From positions 1,426,001-1,490,000 of the forward strand of contig NZ_CP114777.1 of assembly GCF_027359355.1 (NCBI RefSeq): DNA of 64,000 bases. The letters run 5' to 3'. The position numbers and the translations under genes were made by a program. Positions within the stretch are counted from its first letter, which is position 1. Each line of letters begins with the position of its first letter. This DNA is from Prochlorococcus marinus str. MIT 1214 (GTDB lineage Bacteria; Cyanobacteriota; Cyanobacteriia; PCC-6307; Cyanobiaceae). The notes under the pieces are model-generated. The model was given only the letters and a program-made list of their open reading frames with translations, searched no databases and had not been told where the DNA came from. This document shows positions 24,488 through 33,513 of the stretch, piece after piece.

Positions 24488-26275
24488 TTATACTAAACCA
24501 GTCATTTCGGAGAATAGTCCTTTGTTTTCTGCTGATTCTGAGAAGCCCAATAGTAATTCATATCTGGTTTCAATACCATTATTCAAATTACCTAACCAAT
24601 AATTATAACCAGCCTGATCATAATCTCTACCTAGCACGTTGACATAGAGCGTATTTACATAGCTTGCATTTGAGACATTTTCTCCATAACGCTCTTTGAA
24701 TTCTGCGGAGGCTAAAAACGAGGATGCCACGGCTCTTTCATCATCTTTCCCAGAGCTAAAATTCTCAATCCAATAACGTAGGCCATCTGGATCAGGTAGA
24801 CGTTTAAAAGAAGCGTTATAGAGCCTAAACATTTTTCCAGAATCTGTATCTAAACCTGTGACCTGATCAAATGTCGCTTTGATATCAGTTTTTAGATTCA
24901 TATTCTTATCATCAAATCTGAGTATTGATTCACCGGTTAACTCGTCAATTCCATTAGCAGTACCGACGCCATAGTTATCATTACCTAAATCATAAAATTT
25001 ATAATTATCACTTTTACCTGAATACACTTTTTCTGATTGAAATCCTAAGGAATGAATTGCTTTAATTTCTTTACTGGTAACCAAAGCATTTTGATTAGAA
25101 AAAACGAGTTTCTCAATATTGGATAACGTATCTATTCCATCATTTGTCGATGAACGATTATCGGTAACAGTGACTATTTTGTTAGCTATTGCGAATGTAT
25201 AGTCCGAAAAATTACCTGAGTAAGTGGCTATGTCATAGTCAGCCCCACCATCAATCGTATCGTTTCCACTATTGCCTTGAAAAACATCATTTCCCAATCC
25301 TCCTTTGAGATTATCTTGTCCATCTATGCCATTAAGGACTTCTCCTTTGATATCATTCACATTAACGATTACATATTGATTGGATTTATTTCCATTTAAA
25401 TCATTAGCGGTAACGATTACATTAAATACATTTTCAATTTCACTAGGTCGTTGAGTAATTGTAGAAATTGTTCGAATAGCAAAATAATTCGCATTGTTTA
25501 TAATATTTCCCTCAAGATTATTTAAAGGTAACTCTGGTATCGTGAGCCCAGCATCGGAATAATGAACATTATATATTGTTTGATTATTTAATAAAAGAGG
25601 ATTTTTTATACTATCTCCTAATAGATGACCAAAAACACTAAATCCTTCATTTTGAGAATTAAGGTGTGTATTATCAGACAAATTTAAAAACCACTCAGAA
25701 GTCGCACTATTTGGCTGTCCAGAAACTTTTGCCATTGCTATAGTACCCATCAAATTTGAATTGATAGGTTCATTAATGATTTCACCTTTAGATTTGACTC
25801 CTATTGGATACCCACCACTTTCATTAGATGAAAAAGATGGCCAAGTATATCCACCCCCCTGAATAACAAAATTAGAAACTAACCTATGAATTAGAGTTTG
25901 ATTATATGAACCGTCACTTACATATTCAATAAAGTTATTGGCAGTAATAGGTGTCGTTTTATTCGTTTGGTTTTGATCATTGTAAATTTCTACAAAAAAT
26001 TTGGAACCTACAATTGTTGTTGAATAGTTAGTATGAAATTCTAAAGTAGTTCCATTTAATTGTTTGATTGTTTCATAATCAGGCGCATCTTTAAAACTTA
26101 ATTTGCCAGTATTTTCATCGATCGTAAAAAGATTTTGCTCTCCCCCACTTATAGACCAAGAAACTGGCTCGTTCGCAGTAAAAGTATATATTTCCTTATT
26201 ATTTTCATTGGTAGAAGCATAAGTTAAGTTTTCTCCCTCTATCCCAGAGGCACCTTGTATTAATGGCGCGGTCAT
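24488..26275 (-). CDS. secreted composite protein: cadherin-like, cyclophilin, RTX, DUF4214
   Basis: A 595-residue multidomain protein. Order: a cadherin-like segment (EPVSWSISGGEQNLFTIDEN, about 35-85); a cyclophilin-type peptidyl-prolyl isomerase domain (about 85-240: FIEYVSDGSYNQTLIHRL, NFVIQGGGYTWP, LMGTIAMAKVS, SEWFLNLSDN, GFSVFGHLLGD); a second cadherin-like part; two RTX calcium-binding nonapeptides (GGLGNDVFQ, GNSGNDTIDGGADYD, about 325-345); a beta segment; and a C-terminal DUF4214 domain (about 485-595). There is no N-terminal signal peptide, and the RTX repeats with the acidic C-terminal half fit type I secretion. It is likely surface-bound or released. The DUF4214 domain is duplicated as a fragment at 18005-18350. 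Confidence 0.8.
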   Translation of the reverse strand: MTAPLIQGASGIEGENLTYASTNENNKEIYTFTANEPVSWSISGGEQNLFTIDENTGKLSFKDAPDYETIKQLNGTTLEFHTNYSTTIVGSKFFVEIYNDQNQTNKTTPITANNFIEYVSDGSYNQTLIHRLVSNFVIQGGGYTWPSFSSNESGGYPIGVKSKGEIINEPINSNLMGTIAMAKVSGQPNSATSEWFLNLSDNTHLNSQNEGFSVFGHLLGDSIKNPLLLNNQTIYNVHYSDAGLTIPELPLNNLEGNIINNANYFAIRTISTITQRPSEIENVFNVIVTANDLNGNKSNQYVIVNVNDIKGEVLNGIDGQDNLKGGLGNDVFQGNSGNDTIDGGADYDIATYSGNFSDYTFAIANKIVTVTDNRSSTNDGIDTLSNIEKLVFSNQNALVTSKEIKAIHSLGFQSEKVYSGKSDNYKFYDLGNDNYGVGTANGIDELTGESILRFDDKNMNLKTDIKATFDQVTGLDTDSGKMFRLYNASFKRLPDPDGLRYWIENFSSGKDDERAVASSFLASAEFKERYGENVSNASYVNTLYVNVLGRDYDQAGYNYWLGNLNNGIETRYELLLGFSESAENKGLFSEMTGLV

Positions 26276-26346
26276 CTTTTTAACCTTTAATGTTTGAGAA
26301 ATAATGAGATCAAGTCATACTATAGCCATAAGGAAAAAAGCAAGTC

Positions 26347-26706
26347 ATGTCGCAAAAAAACGTTTTAGGTACTGAACTTAAATCTTGTAGTTGCAGTCCT
26401 ATGACTGGATGGTATCGAGATGGTTCATGTAGAACAGATATATCTGATCAAGGGATGCACACTGTTTGTGCTGTTGTAACTGATCAGTTTCTTTCTTACA
26501 GTAAAGCTCAAGGGAATGATCTATCTACGCCTCAAATAGGATTTCCTGGCTTAAAAAAAGGCGACCACTGGTGTCTTTGTGCCCCTAGATGGAAAGAAGC
26601 ATTTGAAGATGGAATGGCTCCGTTAATTGATCTTGAGGCAACAGAAGAGAGTACTTTGAAAATTATTGATCTAGAGATTTTAAAAAATTTTTCACATATT
26701 AAATAA
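26347..26706 (+). CDS. DUF2237 family protein
   Basis: A 119-residue protein of the DUF2237 family, small cytoplasmic proteins of unknown function common in bacteria. Seen: NVLGTELKSCSCSPMTGWYR, DGSCRTDISDQGMHTVCAVV and the diagnostic GDHWCLCAPRWKEA. Six cysteines are conserved in the family, and the family's N-terminal N-V-x-G-x-x-L-x-x-C is present. It is transcribed away from the large secreted protein. Confidence 0.85.
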   Translation: MSQKNVLGTELKSCSCSPMTGWYRDGSCRTDISDQGMHTVCAVVTDQFLSYSKAQGNDLSTPQIGFPGLKKGDHWCLCAPRWKEAFEDGMAPLIDLEATEESTLKIIDLEILKNFSHIK

Positions 26707-26952
26707 TCAATCGATAAGAGATAACTTAATCAAATTTTTTTCTGAGAATTGTGATAACCCTAAAACAGTTGCTTAATATATCTCGAACATAAAATGCATA
26801 GATATAGTAAGAAGTAGAGGCTAACTAAAGCTGAATAGGATTCATACTTTTGAAAAGTATTACTAGAAAATTAAAATTCATCCTAAAGATGAATCATCAG
26901 AACTTGCACGTCATTAATTCCCAGCTAGAAAGAAAAGAATAGATAATTCATC

Positions 26953-27255
26953 ATGCTAACTACATCAACTCGTCTCAGAATACAAGAAATATTAATTAGA
27001 CTGTCATTAGGAAAAGAAGTAACCCTTGAAGAAAGAATTTATATCAATAAATATGCGATGAAGAATCAAAACGTATCTAGTTGGCTGAGAAAAGCCTCAC
27101 TTATCCAACGCAAGCGACCTGTTTCGAATCAACTAGATGAATTACTTGATGGACTGGATTTATGTTCAGAAGAGCCTCATTCAACATACAATCAAGATCG
27201 AGATGATATAGGAGAATGGTTCTCTGGTGCACCTTCATGGGTTAGAAGAAGCTAG
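26953..27255 (+). CDS. hypothetical small basic protein
   Basis: A 100-residue soluble protein, basic in the first half (RLRIQEILIRLSLGKEVTLE, RKASLIQRKRP) and acidic in the second, ending GAPSWVRRS. No family is recognised. Upstream, at 26876-26894, is a 7-bp inverted repeat (ATTCATC/GATGAAT) in the presumed leader. Confidence 0.5.
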   Translation: MLTTSTRLRIQEILIRLSLGKEVTLEERIYINKYAMKNQNVSSWLRKASLIQRKRPVSNQLDELLDGLDLCSEEPHSTYNQDRDDIGEWFSGAPSWVRRS

Positions 27256-27315
27256 AAATTAAAAAAAATAAAAGTCAATCTCACCAGTAGAAATCTAAAT
27301 ATTTAGGTCGAAAAA

Positions 27316-27588
27316 TCAAGCCGCTTCCTCTTCCTCTTTCTTTTCTAGCTTTAAGAGGTCAATAACGTTCGAACTGATTGGCTGAAAGTCCTCCTTCTTA
27401 GCAGAAGCAATAGAATCTTTCATCAATAATTTCACAAGAGCACTAATTGAAGAAGCTAGTAACTTTAAACTCTCAAAAATATTTCCTAGCTCCTTAGTAA
27501 TCTCATCTTGATGCTTTCCTTTACTCATTAATGTTGAGAAAGTCCAACCAGCAAGACCTACAGCAAGCAGAAAAATAACCGTAATCAT
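27316..27588 (-). CDS. small membrane-anchored protein
   Basis: A 90-residue protein with one N-terminal helix (VIFLLAVGLAGWTFSTLMSK), then a predicted amphipathic coil (NIFESLKLLASSISALVKLL) and an acidic C terminus (LLKLEKKEEEEAA). It resembles phage- or envelope-type one-helix proteins in layout only. Confidence 0.5.
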   Translation of the reverse strand: MITVIFLLAVGLAGWTFSTLMSKGKHQDEITKELGNIFESLKLLASSISALVKLLMKDSIASAKKEDFQPISSNVIDLLKLEKKEEEEAA

Positions 27589-27778
27589 AGTAAAAATAAA
27601 TACAAATCATGTATATCTACTACTCATAAATAAAGCAAGGCAAAAAACATATATTCTTTGAAATTTTGATAAATCTAAAATATTTTATTGATCGTTCTAT
27701 AATGTTTTGTCAATTAGAGTATCATTGTCAAAAAATTTTATAAATCTAGTTCCTGTTTAAAAATTTGACGAATCTGAT

Positions 27779-27967
27779 TTAACTATTCATGGCTGACTCT
27801 ACGGCTCCACAACTATTAGTATCAAAACAATCTCCACAAAAACCAATCTTGCTCATTGAAGACCATTTTGATTCTTTGGGTAATAAGTGACGAAGAGGTT
27901 GAGAAGTTCTCCAAAACATTTGATCAATAAGTCTTGCCTGTAAAATAAATCCAAGAATATAATTCAT
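27779..27967 (-). CDS. hypothetical small protein coupled to the secreted protein
   Basis: A 62-residue ORF with a CGDCFDTNSCG cysteine cluster near its C terminus and a hydrophobic N terminus (MNYILGFILQARLIDQMF). Its ATG overlaps the TAA of the upstream gene in TAATG, which is a classic arrangement for coupled translation and supports its being real. No function can be given. Confidence 0.45.
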   Translation of the reverse strand: MNYILGFILQARLIDQMFWRTSQPLRHLLPKESKWSSMSKIGFCGDCFDTNSCGAVESAMNS

Positions 27968-28362
27968 TAATCTGGCAAATATAAATCACGATTACTTGCA
28001 ATTTTAGCTTCTTCTTGAAAGAAATCTCTTAAATTAGTTTCATCATTGATAGAAAAATAACTACCACAATCTTTTCGAATTTTGACAATTGTAAATTCCC
28101 AAAGATCTTCTATAAATCTTTCATCGTCTGGAAAGGCGACAAATTTAAGATAAGTATTATTTAATGCAAACTCACTTGAAGATTCTGAGGAAACCCCCTT
28201 TTCCTTTGCTTCGCAAAACTTGCTTGCAAATCTTTTACCTACTGCACTTTGAGCTGCCGTTAAATCTAGCTCTATCGCATTTGAAATGGGTACTAATAAA
28301 AAAGTAAAAATAGATAGAACTACAATAATTATTATAAGAGGTTCTTTTTTAATTATATTCAT
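27967..28362 (-). CDS. secreted or membrane-anchored conserved protein
   Basis: A 131-residue protein with an N-terminal signal anchor (PLIIIIVVLSIFTFLLVPIS, likely cleaved after SNA) and a soluble acidic domain with two cysteines (KFCEAKEKG, RKDCGSYFS) that could form a disulfide in the periplasm. I think similar proteins exist in other Prochlorococcus, but no function is known to me. It is the first gene of a two-gene unit. Confidence 0.6.
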   Translation of the reverse strand: MNIIKKEPLIIIIVVLSIFTFLLVPISNAIELDLTAAQSAVGKRFASKFCEAKEKGVSSESSSEFALNNTYLKFVAFPDDERFIEDLWEFTIVKIRKDCGSYFSINDETNLRDFFQEEAKIASNRDLYLPD

Positions 28363-29389
28363 TGGAAAAATTAAATTTGTTTTTTAGAATCAAAGCATAG
28401 CCTTTAAAAAATTATTTATTAATAATTAGTCGCTACTTAATAACGATTCTTTTTCATATATTATAGATAAAAAATCAAACAAGTGTTTGTTAATGATTGA
28501 AACAATTAAATCATGAGTGTGTCATCACAAGCATATAAATAATTCTACTTGAATTCCGTTGAGCTTTGCTGATAGTAATGCGTTTCTAACTCTGAATTTT
28601 TTACCCTCCTAGATTATTCAATACGCTACAAATCGATTTCTTATATAGCTTCTCAAAAAGTAGATCTTAGACCAGCATTTGATGAGATCGCACAGTCTCA
28701 GATATTATTCGAGAAGAGCTTAAAAGCTTGAAGAGAAAGTCGGACCATATGACTTTCTTTATAGTCATAATATGCGCATGAGAAGGATCAATGGATTATG
28801 CAGTAGATGTTATCCCAAATGAAATTCTTCTACTGGAGATATTATTTTTCTACACCGTTTTCAAGTTGATAATTTTCTAGAAGTTCAATAGAGATATGAG
28901 TGCTACTTTATGAGCGATGAAGTATTTAGATGATTTTATTTTGCTCAACTGTGATTTGTTGAACTCACAGATAAATCCACAATTTAATTTTCAAAACATT
29001 TTCTGATTGCCTATTTAAACCCCAACAAGACTTGCGCATCGGCATGCATATAGTACACTAGTATTATCCAATGATTGTTTCAAGTGGAAATCCTTTCTGT
29101 TCTTTTCGTTCTACAAAGTATTCTTTTGCTTACTTCAAGTGTTTCTTCTTCGCGGGTTTCCAATTCAGTTCTTGATTAATCTTTTAGCTTTTGACGCACA
29201 GCTTGTTCTGTATCCCGAGCTCGCTAAGCCTATTAGATTAATTAATGTAGATCAATCATCATATAAATTCTTGAGCTGAACATTTAACGACCTTATGGCG
29301 AGTTAGACATCGGTGCGGGCATCGGAGCATATGCTCTTACGGCAAATATCTCTTGGTATTGTTCAACTTCATCATTATATCTACAAATG

Positions 29390-29431
29390 ATTAGTTAATA
29401 GATTTGCTATATCTGATACCTATTAACTAAT
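29390..29431. repeat. perfect 12-bp inverted repeat
   Basis: ATTAGTTAATAG at 29390-29401 and CTATTAACTAAT at 29420-29431, with an 18-base loop. It sits in the gene-poor stretch. It could be a protein-binding palindrome or an RNA hairpin; no U-tract follows, so it is not a standard terminator. Confidence 0.6.
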
Positions 29432-29721
29432 AGCGTTATTTTTAATGAGACAGCGATATCGGAGTAAAAACTAGCAATCTCGAGTTTTTTCTTTTAACTA
29501 TTCAAAACAGACTCATCCTCCGTCATGATCATGGCCCAACCATGAGCACTATTATTGGTAAATCTTAGAATGACAGCAATTCGTAGAATAGGCATTTTGC
29601 TTCAGGGTTTGATAGTAAATCGCTATAAATTAGGTGACTCATATGAGTAATACTTTGCTTATCCTTTTGCGTAAAAATCCTGTAAACCCTATAAAAGATG
29701 CTAATTTCTACTTGATTGCTT

Positions 29722-29746
29722 CTTCAGTTCAGTTCAGTTCAGTTTC
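29722..29746 (+). repeat. short tandem repeat (TTCAG)x4
   Basis: Four head-to-tail TTCAG units followed by TTTCA. No gene contains it, so copy-number change would not alter a protein. Confidence 0.75.
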
Positions 29747-29929
29747 ACTCAATTGTTCAAATTTCCTTGAAGTGCCTCACGTATCGGATAAGTTATTGTG
29801 AGTTTCTTTTTTGAAAAAAGAATCCCTTTTTCTCTTAGACTTTTTCTAATCTTTATTTTTTTCTTTATTTGTAACCAAATTTACCGACATTGATTATTTA
29901 TTAGCTATTATTTGTATATGTTTATTTAA

Positions 29930-30096
29930 GGGGGTGATCCATTGTCGTATCAACCAATCGGTCAAGAGTCAATGGGAATGAAAAATCTTTTTTGTTCTTT
30001 TACTCCTGCCTTGAAGGGTTTTATTATTAATAGATTTATATAGTTTCTTTTATCTATTAATTATGAAGCCAGCTACTTTGTAGCTGGCTTTTTTTT
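29930..30096 (+). ncRNA. candidate small RNA or leader ending in a terminator
   Basis: A stretch that ends in a strong terminator with no accepted gene in it. It contains an inverted pair CCATTG/CAATGG (29939 and 29970) that could close a stem, and a purine-rich AAGGGGGTGAT. The alternative is a 33-residue peptide from the TTG at 29943 (SYQPIGQESMGMKNLFCSFT, then PALKGFIINRFI) using that AAGGGGGTGAT as ribosome-binding site. I cannot decide between them. Confidence 0.35.
30067..30096 (+). terminator. rho-independent terminator
   Basis: A perfect 9-bp stem AGCCAGCTA/TAGCTGGCT with a five-base loop CTTTG, followed by eight T. It is the strongest intrinsic terminator in the window and closes the preceding candidate transcript on the plus strand. 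Confidence 0.88.
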
Positions 30097-30215
30097 GCTC
30101 AATCCTTTTCCCAAATTCTATTTTTTATGCTAATTAAGCAGTAAGGATGTTTTTTAATTATCACTTGATATCTTTTTTATAAAGGTTAGGCTGAAATCAT
30201 AGACGTTTCTTTCTT

Positions 30216-30380
30216 ATGTCGATGTCTAATGAAGAAAAAATTGAAGTTGCTGAACAAAGGATTATTGAGTTGAAAACTTTAATTAATCACTGGAAGACAA
30301 GTAATATTTCATCAAGAAGATCTACTTCAGATTTTGTCGAAGCAATTCTGGCCGACAGGCAAGGGACTCAAGCAGCTTGA
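30216..30380 (+). CDS. hypothetical 54-residue protein
   Basis: A short ORF (MSMSNEEKIEVAEQRIIELK then TLINHWKTSN, ending LADRQGTQAA). It is a helical, charged peptide with a clear ATG; a second start is possible two codons on. It has normal codon use and lies alone between a terminator and the DUF4912 gene. No family is known to me, although the size and pattern suit conserved small picocyanobacterial proteins. Confidence 0.55.
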   Translation: MSMSNEEKIEVAEQRIIELKTLINHWKTSNISSRRSTSDFVEAILADRQGTQAA

Positions 30381-30472
30381 GTGCTAAAAATCTATGATCT
30401 ATCATTTTAAACAATTTACGGTCAAAAATTAAAAATAAATTATACTGTTAAATATTTTTGATTGATATCAAA

Positions 30473-31012
30473 ATGAAGATTGCTCGTCATTTAATGTTGA
30501 AAGAATATTTTTGGAATACTTTAAATAAATTAACTAATAGATTTAGCAATTTAACAGTTAATAATCTTGGAAATGGAGAAATAAAATGTTTTTGGGAAAT
30601 TAGTCCAATTGACAATATGAGAATTGATTTTAGTAAAAGCTGTTTTTTTGCTATTCGATTATTTGATATAAGTAATAATAGACATAAAAATAATTCAACT
30701 TGTATTATGAAAGAGATTCAGGTAAATAAATTACAATCTTCTATTATATTTCCTATCCCTATAAATAAAGGTGTTTATTATTTAGAGCTTGGTTATCGTA
30801 AGAAAAATGGTGAGTGGAGAAAACTTGCATATCAAAATTTAAACTTGGGCTATAGGATAATGAAAGTATTACAAGGTTTTGATAATGATAATTGGTTTAA
30901 TCCTAAAATAAAAAATAATGATCTTAGTCATCATGAAACAGCCTATCAGCTTTCACTAAATACTCAGATTGGAGGCTCTGAGAATATTTCTTATGCAAAA
31001 GAAAATGTTTAA
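30473..31012 (+). CDS. DUF4912-like protein
   Basis: A 179-residue protein with the hallmark pieces of DUF4912: IKCFWEISPIDNMRIDF, an arginine-bearing strand FFAIRLFDISNN, and GVYYLELGYRKKNGEWRKLA before an N-x-x-L element. DUF4912 proteins are of unknown role and often lie near carbohydrate-metabolism genes. I start it at the ATG at 30473 because the upstream TTG adds only a short tail. The C-terminal 40 residues are polar and end the gene in a low-complexity tail. Confidence 0.7.
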   Translation: MKIARHLMLKEYFWNTLNKLTNRFSNLTVNNLGNGEIKCFWEISPIDNMRIDFSKSCFFAIRLFDISNNRHKNNSTCIMKEIQVNKLQSSIIFPIPINKGVYYLELGYRKKNGEWRKLAYQNLNLGYRIMKVLQGFDNDNWFNPKIKNNDLSHHETAYQLSLNTQIGGSENISYAKENV

Positions 31013-31629
31013 ATGCTTATTTTCGTAGATGAGCTTTAAATTTTTTAATTAAATTTTAGAATAATTTACTTTTACATATTTTTATATTTATAAGATATAG
31101 AGGTCTTCAATGGGAAGTAAGAAGAAGGAATTATCAGTTTTCAATCTTTAAAAAATGAAGCTTTCAGTAAAATTTATAAGATTTTTAATTATTTTTAAAC
31201 TTTAGATAATGATCTAAATATAACTCTATATATCGGTTTAATTATTTCAAAAAATCAAAGGTTAGCAAGATATTTTTTTGTGCGAAAAATTGATAATTGA
31301 AATTAACTTTTCCGTTGAGAATTTCCATATGAACGGGATTCTTTATCAATGTATTTATGTATGGAGTGAGTGTTGATTTTGACTTGTTATTCAAAAAGGC
31401 TTTTTTTGTATTAGTTAATCTGGAGAGAGAAATAATAATGTAAGATTTATTTTTTGATTGTTCCAAATATTCTTTTATGACCTTCTGCCGATTTATTTTA
31501 TTCTATTTATTAAGATGTAAATTATTGCCGATACTTTTTCTACCTAATAGTAATTTTCAGTTTACACTCATATTGTGTATCAATTTGACTAATTTTAAAC
31601 TTTTCTTTTAGGCTAAATTTAGCTTAGCT
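31013..31629. other. intergenic region without convincing gene
   Basis: 617 bp of AT-rich sequence between the DUF4912 gene and the SDR gene. One minus-strand frame of 74 codons (31242-31466) is open but Lys/Asn/Ser-rich without features and has no good start signal; I do not accept it. I see no hairpin or repeat of note. Confidence 0.5.
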
Positions 31630-32301
31630 TTGATTTTGTCTACTTATTTAATTACAGGTGCCAATAGAGGCATTGGTTTAGAACTTGTCCGTCAATTGAA
31701 AGCTAGAGGAGAGGATGTCATTGCTACTTGTAGATCTTCTTCTTCAGAATTGAATTCCTTGGCGGTAAGAGTTGAGACAAACATTGATATCACTTCAGGT
31801 GACTCAGTAGTCAAGCTTAGAGAGAATTTAAATGATACGAGAATCGATGTTTTGATTCAAAATGCTGGAATCGCAGAATTTAACTCTCTTTCTAATTTAG
31901 ATCCGCAAAGTATTGTTCATCAATTTGAGGTCAATGCTTTAAGTCCTCTATGTTGTGTGCAAACTCTGCTGAGCCGGCTCAGTAAATCTGCGAAAATAGT
32001 TTTAATTACCAGTCGTATGGGTTCCATAGAGGATAATAGCTCTGGCGGTTCTTATGGATACAGGATGTCAAAAGTTGCTTTATCTATGGCTGGTAAATCT
32101 TTATCGGTCGATTTAAAGCCTAGAGGTATTGCGGTAGCAATTTTACATCCAGGTTTAGTAAGTACTCGAATGACAGGATTTACTTCAAATGGAATACAAC
32201 CTAAAGAATCAGTCAAAGGTATGCTGCAAAGAATTGATGAACTTACACTTGAGAATACTGGAACTTTTTGGCATTCAAATGGCGAGATCTTACCCTGGTA
32301 A
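31630..32301 (+). CDS. short-chain dehydrogenase/reductase (SDR)
   Basis: A 223-residue NAD(P)-dependent SDR. The cofactor loop is TGANRGIGLELV, followed by VLIQNAGIAEF (NAG motif), a catalytic serine in VLITSRMGSIED and the YxxxK pair in SYGYRMSKVAL. The compact size and N-terminal start fit the C-factor-like or YciK-like SDRs. The substrate cannot be inferred. It starts at a TTG; another in-frame TTG lies two codons on, and no ATG is close. Low-similarity members of this family are common in cyanobacteria. Confidence 0.85.
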   Translation: MILSTYLITGANRGIGLELVRQLKARGEDVIATCRSSSSELNSLAVRVETNIDITSGDSVVKLRENLNDTRIDVLIQNAGIAEFNSLSNLDPQSIVHQFEVNALSPLCCVQTLLSRLSKSAKIVLITSRMGSIEDNSSGGSYGYRMSKVALSMAGKSLSVDLKPRGIAVAILHPGLVSTRMTGFTSNGIQPKESVKGMLQRIDELTLENTGTFWHSNGEILPW

Positions 32302-32332
32302 TACATTTTTGATATTCATTTTTTGTGAGAAA

Positions 32333-32593
32333 TCATAATCTGCCTAATGTTTTTCTTAACTTCTTAACAAAGCTAATACCCACTCCGGGTATAGTTAAAA
32401 GTTCTTCATCAGTAGCAGAAATAATTGATTCTGGTGTCATATATCCAGCTTCATAGAAATTATTGCAGTTTTTTGTTCCAATACCTGGAATAGATGTAAG
32501 GTTTTCGCATCTATATGAGTGTTCTCTTGTTTCTTTACTGAAAATATTTAAAAGATTTCTTTTTGTATTTAATAAAATTTTTTTAAAGAACAT
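32333..32593 (-). CDS. helix-hairpin-helix domain protein
   Basis: An 86-residue protein whose last 60 residues form two helix-hairpin-helix motifs: LTSIPGIGTKNCNNFYEAGY and LLTIPGVGISFVKKLRKTLG. The GIG/GVG hairpins are typical non-specific DNA-backbone binders, as in DUF4332-type proteins. The N-terminal 25 residues are basic. It may bind DNA; no partner is encoded next to it. Convergent with the SDR gene. Confidence 0.7.
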   Translation of the reverse strand: MFFKKILLNTKRNLLNIFSKETREHSYRCENLTSIPGIGTKNCNNFYEAGYMTPESIISATDEELLTIPGVGISFVKKLRKTLGRL

Positions 32594-32703
32594 TTCTGTT
32601 TCAAAAGCATATTAATAATATGCATTAGAAAAAACTTGTTGCAAGTATAAATATTTCCTTTTGATGAATAAGTTACCAATTATGGTATGAAAATGTATTG
32701 AAG

Positions 32704-32745
32704 ATTACATAAGAAAAACATACATATATGTTTTTCTTATGTAAT
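32704..32745. repeat. perfect 19-bp inverted repeat with 4-base loop
   Basis: Left arm ATTACATAAGAAAAACATA (32704-32722), loop CATA, right arm TATGTTTTTCTTATGTAAT (32727-32745). Every base pairs. It lies between the divergent helix-hairpin-helix and ParA-like genes, so it is upstream of both and cannot terminate either. It could be an operator, or the hairpin of a short transcript. Confidence 0.85.
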
Positions 32746-32841
32746 TAATTGTTTTTATTAGTATTTGATGATTGATCTTCTAACTTCTACTTGACTTTCC
32801 AATAAGATCCTGCAGATTGTTTATAGATATAATTCCTTTCC

Positions 32842-33513
32842 TTGTTCATAACTGTATGTGGTCAGAAAGGAGGAGTTGCTAAAACTTGTACCTCAATTCA
32901 TCTAGCAAGTGTTTGGTCTTCTCAGGGAAAAAATGTTTGTTTAGTTGACGCTGATAGAAATAGATCTGCTCTAGCTTATGGATCAAGAGGTAATCTTAAA
33001 TTTAATATTGTCCCTGTAGAGGCAGCCGCTAAAGCAACTAGATTCTCAGAAATTGTGATTACTGATGGTCAAGCAAGTACTGATGAAGAAGAGTTGAAAC
33101 ATTTAGCTGCTGGCTCTGACCTTGTGCTTTTGCCCACAGCTCCAAAAGCTAGATCAGTTGAATTATCCGTCGAATTAGCATCTTTACTCAAACATTTAAA
33201 TATTCCTCACGCAGTTTTATTAGTTAAGGTTGACTTCCGCCAAAAGCGAATTGCAAATGAGGCAAGAGAAGCTTTAGGAAAATTTGATTTAACGGTTTTA
33301 GAAGGCGATATTCCTTTGTTATCAGCTTTTGATAAAGCAGAAAACCTTGGAGTAGCAGTAATTGATGCTGTAGATGATAAAGGTCGGTCCGATCCTAGAC
33401 GAATGTCAGGTTGGTCGGCCTATTGTTCCATTGCTAATCAAATTCAATGCCAGATTTCGAAGCACTTGTTAGACATCAACAAACCAGTAGAAGACCTGCT
33501 AGTGAGCGCTTAA
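32842..33513 (+). CDS. ParA-family ATPase
   Basis: A 223-residue ParA/MinD-type ATPase. It has the deviant Walker A GQKGGVAKTCT (residues 7-17; Ala replaces the usual Gly before the second Lys), Walker A' VDADRNRSAL, and a hydrophobic strand before LLPTAPKARSVE in the switch II/Walker B area. Known: such ATPases position plasmids, chromosomes, carboxysomes or other cargo. It begins at TTG; no earlier ATG fits. Its 3' end overlaps the next membrane-protein gene by 67 bp in another frame, which suggests a coupled pair. No ParB or parS is visible. Confidence 0.85.
   Translation: MFITVCGQKGGVAKTCTSIHLASVWSSQGKNVCLVDADRNRSALAYGSRGNLKFNIVPVEAAAKATRFSEIVITDGQASTDEEELKHLAAGSDLVLLPTAPKARSVELSVELASLLKHLNIPHAVLLVKVDFRQKRIANEAREALGKFDLTVLEGDIPLLSAFDKAENLGVAVIDAVDDKGRSDPRRMSGWSAYCSIANQIQCQISKHLLDINKPVEDLLVSA

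Larger units (their letters stand above)
28363..29929. other. gene-poor stretch with possible remnants
   Basis: About 1.57 kb without a convincing gene. It contains short open stretches broken by stops, one of which (29298-29400) reads YGELDIGAGIGAYALTANIS before a stop and is locally GC-richer than its surroundings, as a decayed foreign gene would be. There are two small repeats, listed separately. A hairpin AAAGTC/GACTTT lies near 28737. No tRNA or known ncRNA was recognised. Confidence 0.4.

Noticed and set aside
31242-31466. A 74-codon minus-strand frame between the DUF4912 and SDR genes
   Set aside because: Low-complexity composition, no ribosome-binding site and no neighbour in an operon.
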